In this document: positions 13,219 to 15,905 of the stretch, in pieces
Layout of the letters: each line of letters starts with the position of its first letter
How positions within the stretch are numbered: the stretch's first letter is position 1
Assembly: GCA_002454125.1 (NCBI GenBank)
Contig: DKII01000009.1
Coordinates: forward strand, 1 to 15,905
Reading direction: 5' to 3'
Length of the DNA: 15,905 nt
From: Novosphingobium sp. UBA6722
GTDB lineage: Bacteria > Pseudomonadota > Alphaproteobacteria > Sphingomonadales > Sphingomonadaceae
Made by a program: the position numbers and the translations under genes
The notes under the pieces: model-generated
Databases searched by the model: none
Told to the model about the DNA's origin: nothing
The model's input: the letters and a program-made list of their open reading frames with translations, nothing else

Positions 13219-13916
13219 AGCCAGTCGGGCAGGCGCTCGGCCGGAATATCCTCAACCCGGCGGTGATCGACCGCCAGGCCCAGCTCAGGATAGGCCGCGC
13301 GCTGCCGCGCCGGATCGCTTTCGGCCAGCGGCACCACTACCAGCCGGCGATTGACCTTCTGCCGCCAGTTCATCCGGGCGGTATTTTCCTGGCCGACGTA
13401 GCAGCCCTTGGTGAAGGACACGCCGTTCAGTTCGGCGGCGTTGCATTCGAGCCAGAGCAGATCGGCCAGTTCGGCGTGGCCCTCGGTCACGCCCAGCGAC
13501 AAGCGATGCCCGCGCCATTGGGCCGAGACATCCTCACCATCGCGCGCGCCAAGCCAGCGTTGGCCCAGGTCCGGCAGGCGCGGGTCAGGCGATGTGCCGT
13601 CGCCCGGCTGCCAGTGCACGCCCAGCTCAGGATCGACAACGATGCCGATCTTGCGGCGCAGACGGTAAATCGACAGCCGCTTGGCCAGCGCTTCAGCCTG
13701 ATCGGCCTGGCAGTCGATCAAGAGGTCACCGTCATCGGCCCAGACCACGAAATCGAACAGCACCTTGCCCTGCGGGGTCAGCAGCGCGGCCCAGACTGGC
13801 AGGGCGCCCGAGACGTCATTGGTCACCAGACCATTCACGAACCCGCCCAGATCCTCACCGGGTTCGGTGGCGCTAAGGCGGATCACGGCGCGGTCGGTGA
13901 GGAGTGTTGCAGTCAT
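13203..13916 (-). CDS. ygfZ: YgfZ/GcvT-domain folate-binding protein
   Basis: A 237-residue tetrahydrofolate-binding protein that helps assembly or repair of some iron-sulfur enzymes. The diagnostic motif KGCYVGQE is intact at 170-177, including Cys172. The N-terminal LLTPQGKVLFDF (45-56) and the LSIYRLRRKI (81-90) segment are typical of the GcvT-like fold. It is shorter than the E. coli protein (about 325 residues), as usual in alphaproteobacteria. It is divergent from pyrC with 38 nt between starts and convergent with the TetR gene, overlapping its end by 16 nt. It may support the iron-sulfur enzyme MoaA encoded in this region, but this is only inference. Confidence 0.9.
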   Translation of the reverse strand: MTATLLTDRAVIRLSATEPGEDLGGFVNGLVTNDVSGALPVWAALLTPQGKVLFDFVVWADDGDLLIDCQADQAEALAKRLSIYRLRRKIGIVVDPELGVHWQPGDGTSPDPRLPDLGQRWLGARDGEDVSAQWRGHRLSLGVTEGHAELADLLWLECNAAELNGVSFTKGCYVGQENTARMNWRQKVNRRLVVVPLAESDPARQRAAYPELGLAVDHRRVEDIPAERLPDWLQLEG

Positions 13917-13954
13917 GCGTGACAGATAGGGCGACGCTTGCCTAAGGGAAAGGG

Positions 13955-14995
13955 ATGACCGACGCCCCGAATCGCCTGACGATCCGCCGCCCCGACGATT
14001 GGCACGTTCACCTGCGCGATGGCGCGGTGCTGGAAGGCGTCGCCAAGCACACCGCGCACCAGTTTGCCCGGGCGATCGTGATGCCCAACCTCTCGCCGCC
14101 GGTGACCACGGTTGAAGCTGCGGCGGCCTATCGCAATCGGATCGTTGCGGCAGCCGGCCCGGGCTTTACCCCGCTGATGACGGCTTATCTGACCGACACC
14201 ATCGCGGCGGACGAAGTGGCGCGCGGCTTTGCCGAAGGCGTGTTCACCGCGGCCAAGCTCTATCCTGCGCACGCCACCACTGGATCGGCCCACGGGGTGA
14301 CCGATGTCGCCAATATTCGCCCGGTGCTGGAGCGGATGGAGGCGATCGGGATGCCGCTGCTGATCCACGGCGAAGTGACCGATGCCCATGTCGACATCTT
14401 CGACCGCGAGGCCGTCTTCATCGAACGGACCCTGTCGGGCCTGGTTCGCGACCTGCCGGGGCTGAAGGTGGTGTTCGAACATATCACCACCGCCGATGCC
14501 GTTGCCTTCGTTGAAAGCGCGGGGCCGAATGTGGCCGCGACGATCACGCCGCAGCACCTGCACATCAACCGCAACGCCATGTTCACCGGCGGGATCCGCC
14601 CGCACATGTACTGCCTGCCGGTCGCCAAGCGCGAAGTGCACCGGCTCGCCCTGCGCAAGGCGGCGACTTCGGGCAGTGCCAAGTTCTTCCTCGGTACGGA
14701 CAGTGCCCCGCACGCGGTCGGTGCCAAGGAAGCGGCCTGCGGCTGCGCCGGTATCTTCAACGCGCCCTATGCGCTGGAAAGCTATCTGGCGGTGTTCGAG
14801 GAAGAAGGCGCGATCGACAAGTTTGAAGGCTTCGCCAGCGAACACGGGCCGCGCTTCTATGGCCGGCCGCTCAACGAAGGCACGGTCACGCTGGAGCGCA
14901 GCGGCACCCAGGTCCCCGAACTGATCGATGCCAATGGCACCCCAATCGTGCCGTTCCATGCCGGTGAGACGCTGGCCTGGCGCTACCTGGGTTAG
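13955..14995 (+). CDS. pyrC: Dihydroorotase (class II)
   Basis: A 346-residue zinc enzyme that closes N-carbamoyl-aspartate to dihydroorotate in pyrimidine synthesis. The metal ligands are visible: His17 and His19 (DDWHVHLRDG), the carboxylated Lys101 (AAKLYPAHATT), His138 (LLIHGEV), His176 (FEHITT) and Asp249 (FLGTDSAPH). MPNLSPPVTT is a further class signature. The length and motif order are those of the E. coli PyrC type. A purine-rich AAGGGAAAGGG precedes the ATG closely. The stop overlaps the convergent rarD stop by 4 nt. Confidence 0.97.
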   Translation: MTDAPNRLTIRRPDDWHVHLRDGAVLEGVAKHTAHQFARAIVMPNLSPPVTTVEAAAAYRNRIVAAAGPGFTPLMTAYLTDTIAADEVARGFAEGVFTAAKLYPAHATTGSAHGVTDVANIRPVLERMEAIGMPLLIHGEVTDAHVDIFDREAVFIERTLSGLVRDLPGLKVVFEHITTADAVAFVESAGPNVAATITPQHLHINRNAMFTGGIRPHMYCLPVAKREVHRLALRKAATSGSAKFFLGTDSAPHAVGAKEAACGCAGIFNAPYALESYLAVFEEEGAIDKFEGFASEHGPRFYGRPLNEGTVTLERSGTQVPELIDANGTPIVPFHAGETLAWRYLG

Positions 14996-15885
14996 GCTTT
15001 CCGGCTCCGCGCCAGCAGATCGACGATAAACAGCGCGATGGCGGCCCAGATCAGCGCGAAGCTGGCGAGCTGGGCCGTGCCCAGCGGTTTGCCGAAGAAG
15101 AACAGCCCGACCAGGAAGACCATCGAGGGCGAGAGGAACTGGATCATCCCCATGGCCGAATAGGTCAGCCGCTGCGCTGCCATGGCGAATAGCACCAGCG
15201 GCGCGGCGGTGACGACGCCCGACAACACGATCAGTCCGGCATCCTTCCAGCTCCACAGGATCGCGCTGCCCGCAGGGCCCTGGGCAAACCAGCCGGCGAT
15301 GGCGAGGGCAGGCAGCAGCAGTACGATCACCTCCACCGTCAGCCCGGTCAGCGCCCCCACCGGCGTCAGCTTGCGGACAAAGCCATAGGCCGTCCAGGAC
15401 AGCGCCAGCACGAGGCTGATCCCCAGCGAGGCGAGCGCTTCCCAGGCCATCAGCAGCACGCCCAGGGTTGAGATGGCGACGGCCAGCCATTGCCGCCGGG
15501 TCAGCTTTTCGTTCAGGAACAGGGTTCCGGCGGCAACGCTGAGCAAGGGTGTGACGTAATAGCCGATACTGGCGGCATAGACCTCGCCGGCCTGGATCGC
15601 CGCGACATAGACCAGCCAGTTGGTGCCGATCAGCACGGAGGAGGCCAAGAGCATCCAGCGGGTCTTCGGCGCGGCCAGGGCGGCCCTTACTTCGCCCAGC
15701 TGCCCCCGCCAGGCCAGGATCGCCAAACACAGCGGCAGCGAGGAAATAACGCGCCAGCCGACGAACTCGAAGGCCGGGATATGCGAAACCAGCCACAGGT
15801 AGAGCGGCAGCAGGCCCCAGATCAGATGCGCCCCCAAGGCAAGCGGCAGGCCGCCAGAGCGGGTGGGGGGAGGGGGCGAATGCAT
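14992..15885 (-). CDS. rarD: RarD/EamA-type membrane transporter
   Basis: A 297-residue inner-membrane protein of the drug/metabolite transporter superfamily with ten predicted helices in two EamA repeats. The RarD subtype is indicated by HLIWGLLPLYLWLVSHIP near the start, IGTNWLVYVAAIQAGEVYAAS in the middle of the first repeat, and MGMIQFLSPSMVFLVGLFFFGKPLG in the second (quoted in parts; continuous run is longer). The transported compound is unknown; the link to chloramphenicol sensitivity comes from early work on other bacteria. The start ATG at 15885 has no clear Shine-Dalgarno sequence. It converges on pyrC, overlapping by TTAG. Confidence 0.9.
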   Translation of the reverse strand: MHSPPPPTRSGGLPLALGAHLIWGLLPLYLWLVSHIPAFEFVGWRVISSLPLCLAILAWRGQLGEVRAALAAPKTRWMLLASSVLIGTNWLVYVAAIQAGEVYAASIGYYVTPLLSVAAGTLFLNEKLTRRQWLAVAISTLGVLLMAWEALASLGISLVLALSWTAYGFVRKLTPVGALTGLTVEVIVLLLPALAIAGWFAQGPAGSAILWSWKDAGLIVLSGVVTAAPLVLFAMAAQRLTYSAMGMIQFLSPSMVFLVGLFFFGKPLGTAQLASFALIWAAIALFIVDLLARSRKA

Positions 15886-15905
15886 CGGGGGCGGGTTAGA
15901 CCCGG

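Noticed and set aside
13913..15796. A 627-codon open frame on the minus strand across pyrC and rarD.
   Set aside because: It is antisense to pyrC and out of frame with rarD. The product is Arg/Gly-rich, with no recognisable domain, while pyrC and rarD on the same DNA have complete family motifs. High GC explains the lack of stop codons.
1..15905. Search for a defence system, prophage, integrase, tRNA-linked island or CRISPR.
   Set aside because: No integrase, transposase, nuclease or direct repeat array was seen, and genes are housekeeping with uniform GC-rich codon use.

Overview
The window is about 15.9 kb of GC-rich, densely packed bacterial chromosome. The gene content, the aa3-type cytochrome oxidase cluster order (ctaD ... 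ctaB-coxF-ctaG-ctaE-DUF983-surf1-thrC) and the protein sequences point to an alphaproteobacterium, most likely of the order Sphingomonadales. This placement comes from reading the protein sequences; no database search was run. I see no rRNA or tRNA gene, CRISPR array, insertion sequence or prophage. Most of the window is ordinary core genome.

Region 1 (1-4895) is the cytochrome c oxidase block. It opens with the C-terminal end of subunit I (ctaD), closed by a clean intrinsic terminator. An epoxide-hydrolase-like alpha/beta hydrolase follows and interrupts the usual cox order. Then come ctaB (heme O synthase), a 47-codon CoxF-like membrane protein, ctaG (Cox11, copper delivery to CuB), ctaE (subunit III), a DUF983 zinc-ribbon membrane protein and surf1. 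Together these make structural subunits, heme O and assembly factors for one enzyme. Several stop and start codons overlap (ATGA, TGATG). A terminator-like hairpin sits inside the first codons of the DUF983 gene.

Region 2 (4908-9579) continues on the same strand: thrC (threonine synthase), an RlmI-like SAM methyltransferase, a FolB-type dihydroneopterin aldolase, a 110-residue protein resembling only the C-terminal part of a short-chain dehydrogenase, and moaA-moaD-moaE for molybdopterin synthesis. Gaps are 12 nt or less, or the genes overlap, so this may be one long unit serving amino acid, pterin/folate and molybdenum cofactor synthesis.

Region 3 (9576-11680) has a small reverse-strand lipoprotein gene, then a promoter and leader for rplU-rpmA (ribosomal proteins L21 and L27), a hairpin-rich spacer with a terminator, and a GNAT acetyltransferase. 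Region 4 (11643-13218) is a divergent pair, a PF10118-type ferritin-like 'metal-dependent hydrolase' and a TetR regulator. Only 28 bp separate their start codons, and that space carries two palindromes and a consensus-like -35 box. Region 5 (13203-15885) has ygfZ, pyrC (dihydroorotase) and rarD (EamA transporter), with overlapping tail-to-tail ends.

The observations most worth following up are the SDR-like remnant beside folB, the hairpin inside the DUF983 gene, the hydrolase inserted in the cox cluster, and the compact TetR operator region. I found no convincing evidence for a wholly new multi-gene system.
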